Shown: positions 16,777 to 25,444, counted from the stretch's first letter. The stretch: 64,000 nucleotides of DNA from JAJCYL01 sp963664285 (GCA_963664285.2 CAXXNX010000047.1:62001-126000); one strand, 5' to 3'. Notes: generated from the sequence alone by a model not told the origin. Translations and numbers: made by a program.

Positions 16777-17887
16777 TTGTAAGTTCAAGTAATAAGTGCA
16801 ATTTTCCTTTGTAGCACTTGCTTTGCGTTTAGGTAATTAAATTTTCTAACAGGGCGTTCATTGATTTTGTTTTCAACAACTTTGATTTGCTCCTCTGTAA
16901 CAAATCTAATATCTGTTTTCTTAGGATAAAACCTTCTGATTACCCCAATCCTATTTTCAACTGTCCCTTTATCCTGACTAGTATAGGGACGAGTGAAATA
17001 GGCATCCACATCAAGGGATTGAGCAATCAACTCATGTTTAGAAAATGCCATATCATTATCAAAAGTGAGTGTTTCCAGTTTGTGTTTATCCTGAGAGAGT
17101 TCCTCCACAATAGCTTCGGCCATTTGATAGGCATTTTTACTGTGCATCTTTCTGATTCTGGTAAAAAGACTTGCTCGGTCTGTCATCACCAACAAAGAGC
17201 CTTTGTGGTTTTTACCCATCATTAAATCGACTTCTATATCTCCCAATCGTTCCCTTTTGTTAATGATCTGGGGTCGCTGTTCAATTGATACCCTATTCGG
17301 GATAATACCTCTACGATCTTTTCTGTTTCCTCGTTTGCGCCTTCGTTTGCCATGTTTTAGATATGTGTATAGTTGTTTGTATTCTTGGTTCTCCTGGTGG
17401 TTGGTGTGCTTACATTCCCATATCCATTGGTAAATCCATTCATGGCTAAGTGGACATTCTCTCGTTTTCTTTCCCTGATGGCTGATCAATTCAGGACTCC
17501 ATCTATCTTCTTGGAGCCGGTTAACTATCCAGTCTTTCATGGGTTTGGTGAAAATCACTCTTTTTGGCTTTTCTTGATGACGAAGATTGGTCCTCCTTTG
17601 TGCATTTGCTGTTCGATAGACACCAGCTCCCCTACCTCTTGAACCCACATTTCGCTTAAACTCACGTGAGATCGTAGATGGGTGAAAATGAATGATACAG
17701 GCAATCTCCTTTTGAGTAGCTCCTGTTTTCAATAATGCTTCAATTTGATACCTTTGATCAATACTGAGATGTGTGTAGTTTTTTGACATTTTGCAATCCA
17801 AAGATTGCACTGTTCAGGCTTTTGAAGGATGAAAAAGCCCTTAAAAGCTTTTTCATCCTTTAATTGCACCTATTAGTTGATCTCAGC
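16777..17887 (-). mobile_element. IS30-family insertion sequence, copy 1
   Basis: 1111-bp element, transposase on the minus strand. Ends are GCTGAGATCAACTAATAAG (transposase 5' side) and TTGTAAGTTCAAGTAATAAG (other side), sharing the inner repeat TAATAAGTGCAATT, and are flanked by a 2-bp duplication GT (16775-16776 and 17888-17889). It inserted at the right edge of the candidate origin and upstream of the TPR gene. It carries slightly more substitutions than copies 2 and 3 (Val-to-Ile, Leu-to-Phe and Asp-to-Tyr in the transposase), so it is probably the oldest of the three. Confidence 0.93.
16785..17810 (-). CDS. IS30-family transposase (copy 1)
   Basis: 341-residue DDE transposase. The N-terminal HTH 'TQKEIACIIHFHPSTISRE' (about residues 32-50) binds the element's ends. 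The catalytic triad is visible as 'GDIEVDLMMG' (first Asp), 'LTFDNDMAF' (second Asp) and 'KGTVENRIGVIRRFYPK' (Glu) followed by the family's 'RRFYPKKTD' signature. The frame is complete, so activity is possible, although an Asp in the 'KNADQMA' helix of the sister copies is Tyr here. An ATG seven codons downstream is an alternative start. Confidence 0.95.
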   Translation of the reverse strand: MQSLDCKMSKNYTHLSIDQRYQIEALLKTGATQKEIACIIHFHPSTISREFKRNVGSRGRGAGVYRTANAQRRTNLRHQEKPKRVIFTKPMKDWIVNRLQEDRWSPELISHQGKKTRECPLSHEWIYQWIWECKHTNHQENQEYKQLYTYLKHGKRRRKRGNRKDRRGIIPNRVSIEQRPQIINKRERLGDIEVDLMMGKNHKGSLLVMTDRASLFTRIRKMHSKNAYQMAEAIVEELSQDKHKLETLTFDNDMAFSKHELIAQSLDVDAYFTRPYTSQDKGTVENRIGVIRRFYPKKTDIRFVTEEQIKVVENKINERPVRKFNYLNAKQVLQRKIALIT

Positions 17888-17914
17888 GTTTGTAAGCTGA
17901 ACTAAAATCTGGAA

Positions 17915-19729
17915 ATGGGAAAAATATTAGGTTTTGTATGTCTTTTTGCTTTGGTAACTATTACTAAAAGTAATGCACAAGATGCTATCCAAATTCAGTT
18001 GGCAAACGAATACTATGTTAATGGTGATTTGGAAAAAGCAATGTCTATTTACAAAAAGCTATTTGATAATTCTAAAAATATTCCGCTCATTCACAGTAAT
18101 TATTACAATTTGTTGATAAACTCTGGGGATTTCAAAATTGCGGAACGCTATATTAAAAAAAATATCAAATTATTTCGAGGGAATGTTTACTATAAGATAG
18201 ACTATGGAATTTTGCTCTTAGCGATGACAGAGAAGGAGCAAGCACATAAGGAATTTGAAATTATAATAGAATCAATTAAAAAAGATCAATACCGGCTAAG
18301 AATTACAGCTCAATATTTTGTACAAAAACAATTGAGAGATTGGGCACTCCGGGCTTATAAAATTGGAAGAAAGGTAAGTGATAATAAGGTCGCATACTCT
18401 CTCGAACTGGCCAATATTTATTGTATACTAAATAATAAGGATTTGATGGTTGAGGAATACCTCAATTATGTGAATCAAAATCCCGGCAATATAAGCTATG
18501 TAAAAAACATCCTACAAAATCTTTTAGTTGAGCCTGAGGATTTGGTAAGCCTGAAAAATATTCTTATTGAAAAAGTGCAGAAATATCCGAACGAAAGTAT
18601 TTATTCCGATTTACTTATTTGGGTCAATCTTCAACAGAAAAATTTCTATGGTGCATTTGTTCAGGCAAGAGCCGTAGACAAAAGATTTTGGGGTGATGGG
18701 GGAGGGGTGTTGGATATTGGTACGGTTGCTCTGGAGAATAAAGCTTATGAAGATGCTATAGAGATTTTTTCATACATCATAAAAAAACATGGTAATTCCA
18801 TTAATTACTCAATCGCCCGGAGAATGGTCATTCAAGCTAGAGGGGGAATGGTTAAAAATATTTTCCCCATCAATGAATCAGAAATTCGAAACCTCATCGA
18901 CGATTATGATAATTTGATAGCCGAATTGGGTATTAATGCCAATACAGTGGAGGCAATGATAAATAAAGCCCTATTACACGCTTTCTATCTTGATGAGAAG
19001 GATTCCGCCATAAGTATTTTAAATAGAATTATTGAGATGCGGAGAATTAATGCCAGGCTTAAGGCACAGAGCAAATTGGATTTGGGTGATATTTACATTC
19101 TAACCGGTGAATACTGGGAATCCTCATTGCTATACTCTCAAGTAGAGAAAACGTATAAGGAACAGTCTATTGGTTATCTGGCAAAATTGAAGAATGCCAA
19201 ACTGAGTTATTTCAAAGGCGATTTTAAATTGGCAAAAGCACACCTCGATGTTCTAAAGGAAGCGACTACCAGAGAAATTTCGAATGATGCCATGGACTTA
19301 AGTTTGTTGATTCATGGAAACACTTATCTGGATTCGACCGATCTGGTAATGCAAAAGTATGCTTATATAGAACTTCTTTTATTTCAAAATAAAAGGCTGC
19401 AAGCTCTGGACTCTTTAAATCAAATGATCGTAAAGTTTCCTGGGCACAGCTTAATAGATGAAATCTTTTTTCAATTGGCAACCATACATCGTCAAATAGG
19501 GCATTTTGATCAGTCAATTGTATTTCTGAAGAAGATTAAGGAAGACTACGCAACAGATATTTTGGCTGATGATTCCTTGTTCCTGATGGGAAACATCTAC
19601 GAACAAAACCTGGGGGACAAAGATAGGGCAAAGGAAATTTATAAGCGGTTTTTATCTGCTTACCCTGGCAGTGTCTACGTTGCTGAGGCTCGCAAAAGAT
19701 TTAGGACATTAAGAGGAGATACTATTTGA
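17915..19729 (+). CDS. secreted tetratricopeptide-repeat protein
   Basis: 604 residues. A signal peptide (residues 1-21, ending 'SNAQ') is followed by tandem TPR-like helical pairs, e.g. 'ANEYYVNGDLEKAMSIYKKLF' at the N-terminus and 'MGNIYEQNLGDKDRAKEIYKRFLSAYPGS' at the C-terminus, the latter in the style of YbgF/BamD repeats. Predicted periplasmic scaffolding protein; the partner is unknown. It is enclosed by two inverted IS30 copies: copy 1 ends 27 bp before the ATG, so its native promoter has probably been separated from it, and copy 2 starts 86 bp after the stop. Confidence 0.85.
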   Translation: MGKILGFVCLFALVTITKSNAQDAIQIQLANEYYVNGDLEKAMSIYKKLFDNSKNIPLIHSNYYNLLINSGDFKIAERYIKKNIKLFRGNVYYKIDYGILLLAMTEKEQAHKEFEIIIESIKKDQYRLRITAQYFVQKQLRDWALRAYKIGRKVSDNKVAYSLELANIYCILNNKDLMVEEYLNYVNQNPGNISYVKNILQNLLVEPEDLVSLKNILIEKVQKYPNESIYSDLLIWVNLQQKNFYGAFVQARAVDKRFWGDGGGVLDIGTVALENKAYEDAIEIFSYIIKKHGNSINYSIARRMVIQARGGMVKNIFPINESEIRNLIDDYDNLIAELGINANTVEAMINKALLHAFYLDEKDSAISILNRIIEMRRINARLKAQSKLDLGDIYILTGEYWESSLLYSQVEKTYKEQSIGYLAKLKNAKLSYFKGDFKLAKAHLDVLKEATTREISNDAMDLSLLIHGNTYLDSTDLVMQKYAYIELLLFQNKRLQALDSLNQMIVKFPGHSLIDEIFFQLATIHRQIGHFDQSIVFLKKIKEDYATDILADDSLFLMGNIYEQNLGDKDRAKEIYKRFLSAYPGSVYVAEARKRFRTLRGDTI

Positions 19730-19793
19730 TTAAAAGGTCTTCAACAAGTAATTTGGAGACCTGGAAATAGTATGCATGCAGAATAAAAATCCC

Positions 19794-19801
19794 TATATTT
19801 G
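19794..19801 (+). promoter_or_regulatory. probable orphaned marR promoter (-7 box TATATTTG)
   Basis: TATATTTG fits the Bacteroidota -7 consensus TAnnTTTG. In the sequence without the IS30 copy that follows, it would lie 14 bp before the marR ATG. The IS now separates box and gene by 1.1 kb. No clear -33 TTTG is seen, so confidence is limited. Confidence 0.4.
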
Positions 19802-19839
19802 ATTCTTTATTAAAAGCTGAGATCAACTAATAAGTGCAA

Positions 19840-19881
19840 TTGAAGGATGAAAAAGCTTTTAAGGGCTTTTTCATCCTTCAA
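19840..19881 (+). terminator. internal hairpin of IS30 copy 2 (anti-readthrough)
   Basis: TTGAAGGATGAAAAAGC, an 8-nt loop, then the exact complement. The 17-bp stem sits between the IS end and the transposase ATG in all three IS30 copies. It could stop transcription entering from outside or mask translation of such transcripts. It is part of the element. Confidence 0.6.
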
Positions 19882-19892
19882 AAGCCTGAACA

Positions 19893-20918
19893 GTGCAATC
19901 TTTGGATTGCAAAATGTCAAAAAACTACACACATCTCAGTATTGATCAAAGGTATCAAATTGAAGCATTATTGAAAACAGGAGCTACTCAAAAGGAGATT
20001 GCCTGTATCGTTCATTTTCACCCGTCTACGATCTCACGTGAGCTTAAGCGAAATGTGGGTTCAAGAGGTAGGGGAGCTGGTGTCTATCGAACAGCAAATG
20101 CACAAAGGAGGACCAATCTTCGTCATCAAGAAAAGCCAAAAAGAGTGATTTTCACCAAACCCATGAAAGACTGGATAGTTAACCGGCTCCAAGAAGATAG
20201 ATGGAGTCCTGAATTGATCAGCCATCAGGGAAAGAAAACGAGAGAATGTCCACTTAGCCATGAATGGATTTACCAATGGATATGGGAATGTAAGCACACC
20301 AACCACCAGGAGAACCAAGAATACAAACAACTATACACATATCTAAAACATGGCAAACGAAGGCGCAAACGAGGAAACAGAAAAGATCGTAGAGGTATTA
20401 TCCCGAATAGGGTATCAATTGAACAGCGACCCCAGATCATTAACAAAAGGGAACGATTGGGAGATATAGAAGTCGATTTAATGATGGGTAAAAACCACAA
20501 AGGCTCTTTGTTGGTGATGACAGACCGAGCAAGTCTTTTTACCAGAATCAGAAAGATGCACAGTAAAAATGCCGATCAAATGGCCGAAGCTATTGTGGAG
20601 GAACTCTCTCAGGATAAACACAAACTGGAAACACTCACTTTTGATAATGATATGGCATTTTCTAAACATGAGTTGATTGCTCAATCCCTTGATGTGGATG
20701 CCTATTTCACTCGTCCCTATACTAGTCAGGATAAAGGGACAGTTGAAAATAGGATTGGGGTAATCAGAAGGTTTTATCCTAAGAAAACAGATATTAGATT
20801 TGTTACAGAGGAGCAAATCAAAGTTGTTGAAAACAAAATCAATGAACGCCCTGTTAGAAAATTTAATTACCTAAACGCAAAGCAAGTGCTACAAAGGAAA
20901 ATTGCACTTATTACTTGA
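19893..20918 (+). CDS. IS30-family transposase (copy 2)
   Basis: Complete 341-residue transposase, differing from copy 1 at only a few residues and from copy 3 essentially by one (His for Arg in the 'KHTNHQEN' segment). HTH and DDE residues are all intact, so it is probably active. It reads toward marR, whose start lies 10 bp after its stop, so transposase transcripts would run into marR-fadB-fadA. Confidence 0.95.
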   Translation: MQSLDCKMSKNYTHLSIDQRYQIEALLKTGATQKEIACIVHFHPSTISRELKRNVGSRGRGAGVYRTANAQRRTNLRHQEKPKRVIFTKPMKDWIVNRLQEDRWSPELISHQGKKTRECPLSHEWIYQWIWECKHTNHQENQEYKQLYTYLKHGKRRRKRGNRKDRRGIIPNRVSIEQRPQIINKRERLGDIEVDLMMGKNHKGSLLVMTDRASLFTRIRKMHSKNADQMAEAIVEELSQDKHKLETLTFDNDMAFSKHELIAQSLDVDAYFTRPYTSQDKGTVENRIGVIRRFYPKKTDIRFVTEEQIKVVENKINERPVRKFNYLNAKQVLQRKIALIT

Positions 20919-20927
20919 ACTTACAAA

Positions 20928-21383
20928 ATGAAAAAAGAGGAAACAGTAGATTATAATATTAAGACGACCTGGCATGCTATTTCTCGCATGTATAACCAAT
21001 ATGGACAACAGTTTGGGTTGACATCATCCACGGGATTCGTACTGCTCAACATTGATGTAGACGAAGGGACGCCCGCAACCAAGATAGCGCCATTATTAGG
21101 CCTGGAAGCTAGAAGCCTTACCAGAATGTTGAAAAGTTTAGAGGTGCGTGATTTTATTTATCGTCAACCGGATAAAAATGATGGAAGGTCAGTACGGATT
21201 ATGTTGACTGATATGGGAAAGCAAAAAAGAGAAATTGCACGCAAAGCAGTAATAGCATTAAATGATGTTGTTATGGAGAAAGTCACTACAAAAAAAATGC
21301 AAATATTTTTTGAAGTAATGAACCAGATCCAACAAATAGTCGATGACAAAAATTTGATACAGGAAAAAATTAAAGAGATTTAG
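20928..21383 (+). CDS. MarR-family transcriptional regulator
   Basis: 151 residues with the MarR winged-helix fold: recognition region 'ATKIAPLLGLEARSLTRMLKSLE' and the wing 'RQPDKNDGRSVRIMLTDMGK' with its conserved Asp-x-Arg. It starts 5 bp before fadB and so is the first gene of a beta-oxidation operon; by analogy with FadR-like MarR proteins it may sense acyl-CoA (inference). The ATG itself overlaps the target duplication of IS30 copy 2, leaving no native ribosome-binding site; the sequence before the ATG is the IS end ('cttgaacttacaa'). Confidence 0.9.
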   Translation: MKKEETVDYNIKTTWHAISRMYNQYGQQFGLTSSTGFVLLNIDVDEGTPATKIAPLLGLEARSLTRMLKSLEVRDFIYRQPDKNDGRSVRIMLTDMGKQKREIARKAVIALNDVVMEKVTTKKMQIFFEVMNQIQQIVDDKNLIQEKIKEI

Positions 21384-21388
21384 ATTCA

Positions 21389-23788
21389 ATGAATAGGACT
21401 ATCAAAAAAGTAGCCGTACTGGGTTCGGGAATCATGGGTTCCAGAATAGCTTGTCACTTTGCTAATATTGGTATTGAGGTATTACTGCTTGATATAATAC
21501 CTAAAGAATTAACTGACGTTGAAAAAGCTAAGGGAAAATCTTTGCAGGACAAAAATGTTTGCAACAGAATCGTAAATGAAGCCTTTCAGTCTACACTGAA
21601 AACAAAACCCGCATCCCTATATAAGAGCAAGTTTGCTAGCAGAATTTCTCTGGGTAATTTCGATGATGATCTCGAAAAGATTGTTGATTGTGATTGGATA
21701 CTGGAGGCAATTGTTGAAAATCTTGATATAAAAAAATCTCTTTTTGAAAAAGTAGATGCCCTCAGAAAGCCGGGAACATTCATTACTTCTAACACCTCGG
21801 GAATTCCCATTCAATTAATGAATGAAGGCAGATCCGAGGATTTCCAAAAACATTTTTGTGGAACTCATTTTTTCAACCCTCCGAGGTACCTAAGACTACT
21901 GGAAGTTATTCCTACTGATAAAACGGATCAAAGTGTCATTGATTTTCTCATGCATTATGGGGATTTATTCCTTGGGAAAGAAACTGTGCAATGCAAAGAC
22001 ACCCCTGCGTTCATTGCTAACCGAATCGGAGTTTATGCGATAATGTCGGGAATGCACATCATTGAAAAAATGGGGTTGACTATTGGGGAAGTAGATAAAC
22101 TCACCGGACCTCTAATCGGCAGGGCTAAGTCGGCCACCTTTAGAACCATGGATGTAGTCGGTCTTGATACTACAGTGAGGGTCGCAAATAATCTTTACGA
22201 CGCCTTGCCCAATGACGAGTCGCGAGACAATTTTAAATTACCAAAAATTGTGAAAGAGCTCCATGACAGGAAATGGTGGGGAGATAAAACCAAACAAGGC
22301 TATTTCAAAAAGACAGTCGACGCAAATGGCAAGAAAGAGATTTTGGAATTGGATCTTCGATCATTTGAATATGGATCAAGAAATAGAGTCAGCTATTCTG
22401 TTCTGGAGGATGTGAAGGATGTTGAAGATCTAAGAAAACGGATTCCGGTTTTGGTCAATGATGATAGTAAAGCGGGGGAATTTTATCGGGAGAGTTTCTA
22501 CGACTTGTTCAACTATTGTACATATCGCATTCCTGAAATTGCTGATGAGTTGTATCGAATAGACCAGGCAGTTGTGGGAGGTTTCGCCTGGGAACTTGGC
22601 CCTTTTGAAACCTGGGATGTTTTAGGTGTTGAAGATACACTCAATAAAATGAAAGGGGTAGGAATTAAAACGGCCAGTTGGGTAGATGATATGTTGGCTT
22701 CTGGTGCCAAGTCATTTTATCAGGTCGAGGATGGAGCCAGGAAATATTATGACATCCCATCAAAATCATTCAAAACAATTCCAGGCACTGAAGGGCTGAT
22801 TCTGTTAAATAACTTAAAAAATAAAATTGTTTGGGAAAACACCGGAGCGACGATTCATGACATGGGAGATGGGATTTTGAACCTGGAATTCCATACCAAA
22901 ATGAATGCTTTGGGAGCAGAAGTAATTGAAGGAATTAATACCGCCATCTCTAAAGCGGAAAAGGAATTTGATGGCCTCGTCATTGGAAACGAGGCACAGA
23001 ATTTTTCCGCTGGCGCCAATTTAGCTATGCTGTTTATGCATGCGGGGGAACAGGATTTTAACGAGATCAACCTAATGATTGCTCAATTCCAAAATACGAT
23101 GATGAGAGCAAGATATTCATCAGTACCCGTTGTGGTGGCTCCTGCCGGAATGGCATTGGGCGGAGGCTGCGAACTTTCATTACATGCAGATCACATCCAG
23201 GCACACGCAGAAACTTACATTGGCTTAGTGGAATTCGGCGTGGGATTGATTCCCGGGGGAGGCGGCACAAAGGAACTGACTTTAAGGGCTTCAGATTCGT
23301 ATAGTCCCGGAGATCCTGAATTAAATAAACTGCAAGAGTTTTTTATGACCATTGCTACTGCTAGAGTGGCAACGTCAGCCGCAGAAGGAAGAGATATGGG
23401 AATCTTGAGACCTTCCGACGGCGTTACTTTAAATCGTAAACGACTTTTGGCCGATGCCAAAGCGGTGTGTCGGGAAGTGGCTGATGCAGGATATACTCAG
23501 CCATTGCAGAGGGAAGATATAAAGGTTCACGGTAAAACGGCTTTGGCCATGTTTGAAGCTGGTATCGTGGGGATGACTTTTGGAAAATATATTTCCGAAC
23601 ATGATGCGAAAATTGCCCGTAAACTAGCCTGGGTGATGGGCGGTGGAGATCTGTCTCAATCGACGATGGTTTCAGAACAATATCTGTTAGATCTCGAAAG
23701 GGAGGTATTTTTAAGTTTGACTGGGGAACCGAAGACCTTGGAAAGAATCCATAGTATATTATTTAAGGGGAAACCGTTGAGGAATTGA
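21389..23788 (+). CDS. fadB: 3-hydroxyacyl-CoA dehydrogenase / enoyl-CoA hydratase (FadN/FadB type)
   Basis: 799-residue multifunctional beta-oxidation enzyme. The N-terminal NAD-binding motif is 'VLGSGIMGSRIA' (about residues 10-21), followed by the dehydrogenase segments 'CGTHFFNPPRYLRLLEVIP' and 'IANRIGVY'. The C-terminal third is the crotonase/hydratase domain, with 'EAQNFSAGANL' and 'GMALGGGCELSLHAD' forming the oxyanion hole and 'GLIPGGGGTKEL'. The order (dehydrogenase first) is that of FadN rather than E. coli FadB. It forms one unit with marR (5 bp upstream) and the thiolase downstream; a mobile gene has inserted between it and the thiolase. Confidence 0.94.
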   Translation: MNRTIKKVAVLGSGIMGSRIACHFANIGIEVLLLDIIPKELTDVEKAKGKSLQDKNVCNRIVNEAFQSTLKTKPASLYKSKFASRISLGNFDDDLEKIVDCDWILEAIVENLDIKKSLFEKVDALRKPGTFITSNTSGIPIQLMNEGRSEDFQKHFCGTHFFNPPRYLRLLEVIPTDKTDQSVIDFLMHYGDLFLGKETVQCKDTPAFIANRIGVYAIMSGMHIIEKMGLTIGEVDKLTGPLIGRAKSATFRTMDVVGLDTTVRVANNLYDALPNDESRDNFKLPKIVKELHDRKWWGDKTKQGYFKKTVDANGKKEILELDLRSFEYGSRNRVSYSVLEDVKDVEDLRKRIPVLVNDDSKAGEFYRESFYDLFNYCTYRIPEIADELYRIDQAVVGGFAWELGPFETWDVLGVEDTLNKMKGVGIKTASWVDDMLASGAKSFYQVEDGARKYYDIPSKSFKTIPGTEGLILLNNLKNKIVWENTGATIHDMGDGILNLEFHTKMNALGAEVIEGINTAISKAEKEFDGLVIGNEAQNFSAGANLAMLFMHAGEQDFNEINLMIAQFQNTMMRARYSSVPVVVAPAGMALGGGCELSLHADHIQAHAETYIGLVEFGVGLIPGGGGTKELTLRASDSYSPGDPELNKLQEFFMTIATARVATSAAEGRDMGILRPSDGVTLNRKRLLADAKAVCREVADAGYTQPLQREDIKVHGKTALAMFEAGIVGMTFGKYISEHDAKIARKLAWVMGGGDLSQSTMVSEQYLLDLEREVFLSLTGEPKTLERIHSILFKGKPLRN

Positions 23789-23822
23789 GATTAAGAACAA
23801 AGAGCAAAGAAGAAAGACTTAG
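23789..23822. repeat. left inverted repeat of the IVP-type insertion
   Basis: A purine-rich stretch beginning GATTAAGAACAAAGAGC directly after the fadB stop. Its imperfect complement lies at 24197-24230 after the four-helix-bundle gene. The pair brackets that gene and could pair in RNA. Confidence 0.6.
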
Positions 23823-23825
23823 TTG

Positions 23826-24194
23826 ATGCATAATTTTCGCGAATTACAAGTATGGCAAAAAGCCATTAATCTGGTAAAAGAGGTTTATTCTTTGTCTTGT
23901 CAATTTCCGTCAGAAGAAAAGTACGGATTGACATCTCAAATCAGAAGATCCGGAGTTTCAATCCCATCAAACATTGCAGAAGGTTGTTCTCGTGAATCAC
24001 AGAAGGATTTGATAAGATTTCTGAGGATTTCAAAGGGTTCAGCGTTTGAACTTGAAACACAATTTATAATAGCTAATCAATTAGGATTAATTTTTAATGA
24101 AGAATTAAATACAATCAAATATTTGATTGTTGAAATACAAAAAATGCTCACAGGACTTGAAAAGAAATTGCAGCAGGAAATGGTAGAGTCATAA
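23826..24194 (+). CDS. four helix bundle protein (23S rRNA intervening-sequence/S23 family)
   Basis: 122 residues from the ATG at 23826. The family signature 'FRELQVWQKAINLV...' at the start, 'YGLTSQIRRSGVSIPSNIAEGCSR' in the middle and 'FLRISKGSAFELETQ' are all present. Members occur inside 23S rRNA intervening sequences and as dispersed single genes in Bacteroidota; they are related to the Avd accessory protein of diversity-generating retroelements. No reverse transcriptase is nearby. It interrupts an otherwise normal fadB-fadA pair and is bracketed by purine/pyrimidine inverted repeats, suggesting insertion as a unit. Confidence 0.92.
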   Translation: MHNFRELQVWQKAINLVKEVYSLSCQFPSEEKYGLTSQIRRSGVSIPSNIAEGCSRESQKDLIRFLRISKGSAFELETQFIIANQLGLIFNEELNTIKYLIVEIQKMLTGLEKKLQQEMVES

Positions 24195-24196
24195 AA

Positions 24197-24230
24197 TGTC
24201 TTTTGTCTTTGTTCTTTTATCTTTAATCTA
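24197..24230. repeat. right inverted repeat of the IVP-type insertion
   Basis: Pyrimidine-rich stretch TGTCTTTTGTCTTTGTTC and following bases; its complement resembles the left repeat (shared GATTAA and AAGAACAAAGA blocks). It ends 6 bp before the thiolase start. Confidence 0.6.
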
Positions 24231-24236
24231 AGAGTT

Positions 24237-25412
24237 ATGCAAGAAGCTTATATAGTATCCGGATATCGTACAGCAGTAGGTAAATCCAAACGAGGCGGCT
24301 TTCGTTTTACCCGACCTGATGATTTAGCGGCAGATGTGATAAAGCATTTAGTCAATTCAATTGACGGTCTTGATCCAAAAAGGATAGATGATCTAATTGT
24401 AGGCAATGCCATTCCCGAAGCTGAGCAGGGTATGCAAATGGGAAGGATGATTTCACTCTTGTCTTTGCCGATTGAGGTGCCTGGTCTTATTGTTAATCGT
24501 TATTGTGGATCCGGAATTGAAACAATCTCTATGGCCACTGCTAAAATTAGATCCGGAATGGCCGATTGTATAATAGCTGGAGGAACGGAGAGTATGTCGC
24601 TGGTTCCTATGCTAGGTTACAAAACTGCACTCAACTGGAGAATAGCGGAGTCGAATCCCGAATATTATTTATCAATGGGATTAACCGCGGAAGAGATAGC
24701 GAAGGATTATGATATTACCCGTGAACAGGCTGATGAGTTTTCTTATAACTCCCATCAAAAAGCAATAGCCGCTATCAAAGATGGAAAGTTTAAAGATGAA
24801 ATTGTTCCTATTGAAGTGAATGAAACTTTTGTAGAAGAAGGCAAGAAAAAAAGCAGAAAGTACACCGTTGATACTGACGAAGGACCGAGAGCTGATACCA
24901 GTTTGGAAGTTTTGGCCAAATTGAGGCCGGCATTCATGATGGGAGGAATGGTCACCGCTGGTAATTCATCTCAATCTTCAGATGGTGCTGCATTCGTAAT
25001 TGTGATGTCTGAGAGTTTGGTAAAGGAATTGAATTTGGAACCGAAAGCGAAATTAATCGCTTATTCCGCTGCTGGAGTCAACCCAAGAATTATGGGGATT
25101 GGTCCGGTCGAAGCAATTTCCAGGGCATTGAAACAGGTGGACATCAAATTGGATGATATCGATCAAATTGAATTGAACGAAGCTTTTGCTACTCAGTCTT
25201 TAGCAGTGATCAAACAGGCCGGTTTAGATCCCGAAAAAGTAAACGTCAATGGTGGAGCGGTTGCATTAGGTCATCCATTGGGTTGTACCGGGGCCAAGCT
25301 TTCTATTCAATTGATCAATGAAATGAGAAGAAGAAAGCAAAAATACGGAATGGTAACAGCTTGCGTGGGGGGCGGTCAGGGAGTGGCAGGTATTTATGAG
25401 TTTTTGAATTAA
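24237..25412 (+). CDS. fadA: acetyl-CoA C-acyltransferase (thiolase)
   Basis: 391-residue thiolase, final step of the beta-oxidation spiral, probably partnering the FadN-like enzyme upstream. Active-site residues visible: nucleophilic Cys90 in 'NRYCGSGIETI', His in 'GGAVALGHPLGCTGAK' and the C-terminal Cys in 'TACVGGGQG'. 'NEAFA' is also conserved. Length is standard. The gene begins 6 bp after the right repeat of the inserted four-helix-bundle gene, so its original ribosome-binding region may have been replaced. Confidence 0.96.
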   Translation: MQEAYIVSGYRTAVGKSKRGGFRFTRPDDLAADVIKHLVNSIDGLDPKRIDDLIVGNAIPEAEQGMQMGRMISLLSLPIEVPGLIVNRYCGSGIETISMATAKIRSGMADCIIAGGTESMSLVPMLGYKTALNWRIAESNPEYYLSMGLTAEEIAKDYDITREQADEFSYNSHQKAIAAIKDGKFKDEIVPIEVNETFVEEGKKKSRKYTVDTDEGPRADTSLEVLAKLRPAFMMGGMVTAGNSSQSSDGAAFVIVMSESLVKELNLEPKAKLIAYSAAGVNPRIMGIGPVEAISRALKQVDIKLDDIDQIELNEAFATQSLAVIKQAGLDPEKVNVNGGAVALGHPLGCTGAKLSIQLINEMRRRKQKYGMVTACVGGGQGVAGIYEFLN

Positions 25413-25416
25413 TGTC

Positions 25417-25444
25417 ATTGTCACCTTGAGCTTGTCGAAGGGTA
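25417..25444. repeat. REP-like palindromic dispersed repeat
   Basis: Contains CACCTTGAGCTTGTCGAAGG, a version of the widespread 'CCTGAGCTTGTCGAAGG' intergenic repeat, 5 bp after the thiolase stop. The two sides form a short imperfect hairpin. Only one copy was noticed in the window. Confidence 0.5.

Larger units (their letters stand above)
19816..20926 (+). mobile_element. IS30-family insertion sequence, copy 2
   Basis: 1111 bp, plus orientation, with the same ends as copy 1 and a 2-bp AA duplication (19814-19815 and 20927-20928). The right duplication includes the A of the marR start codon, so the element has replaced the whole native leader of marR. Together with copy 1 it forms an inverted pair around the TPR gene. 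A perfect 17-bp-arm hairpin lies between its left end and the transposase start (19840-19881). Confidence 0.94.

Noticed and set aside
16777..20926. Composite IS30 transposon carrying the TPR gene
   Set aside because: The outermost flanks do not share a duplication (GT versus AA), while each IS has its own matching pair. They are two independent insertions.
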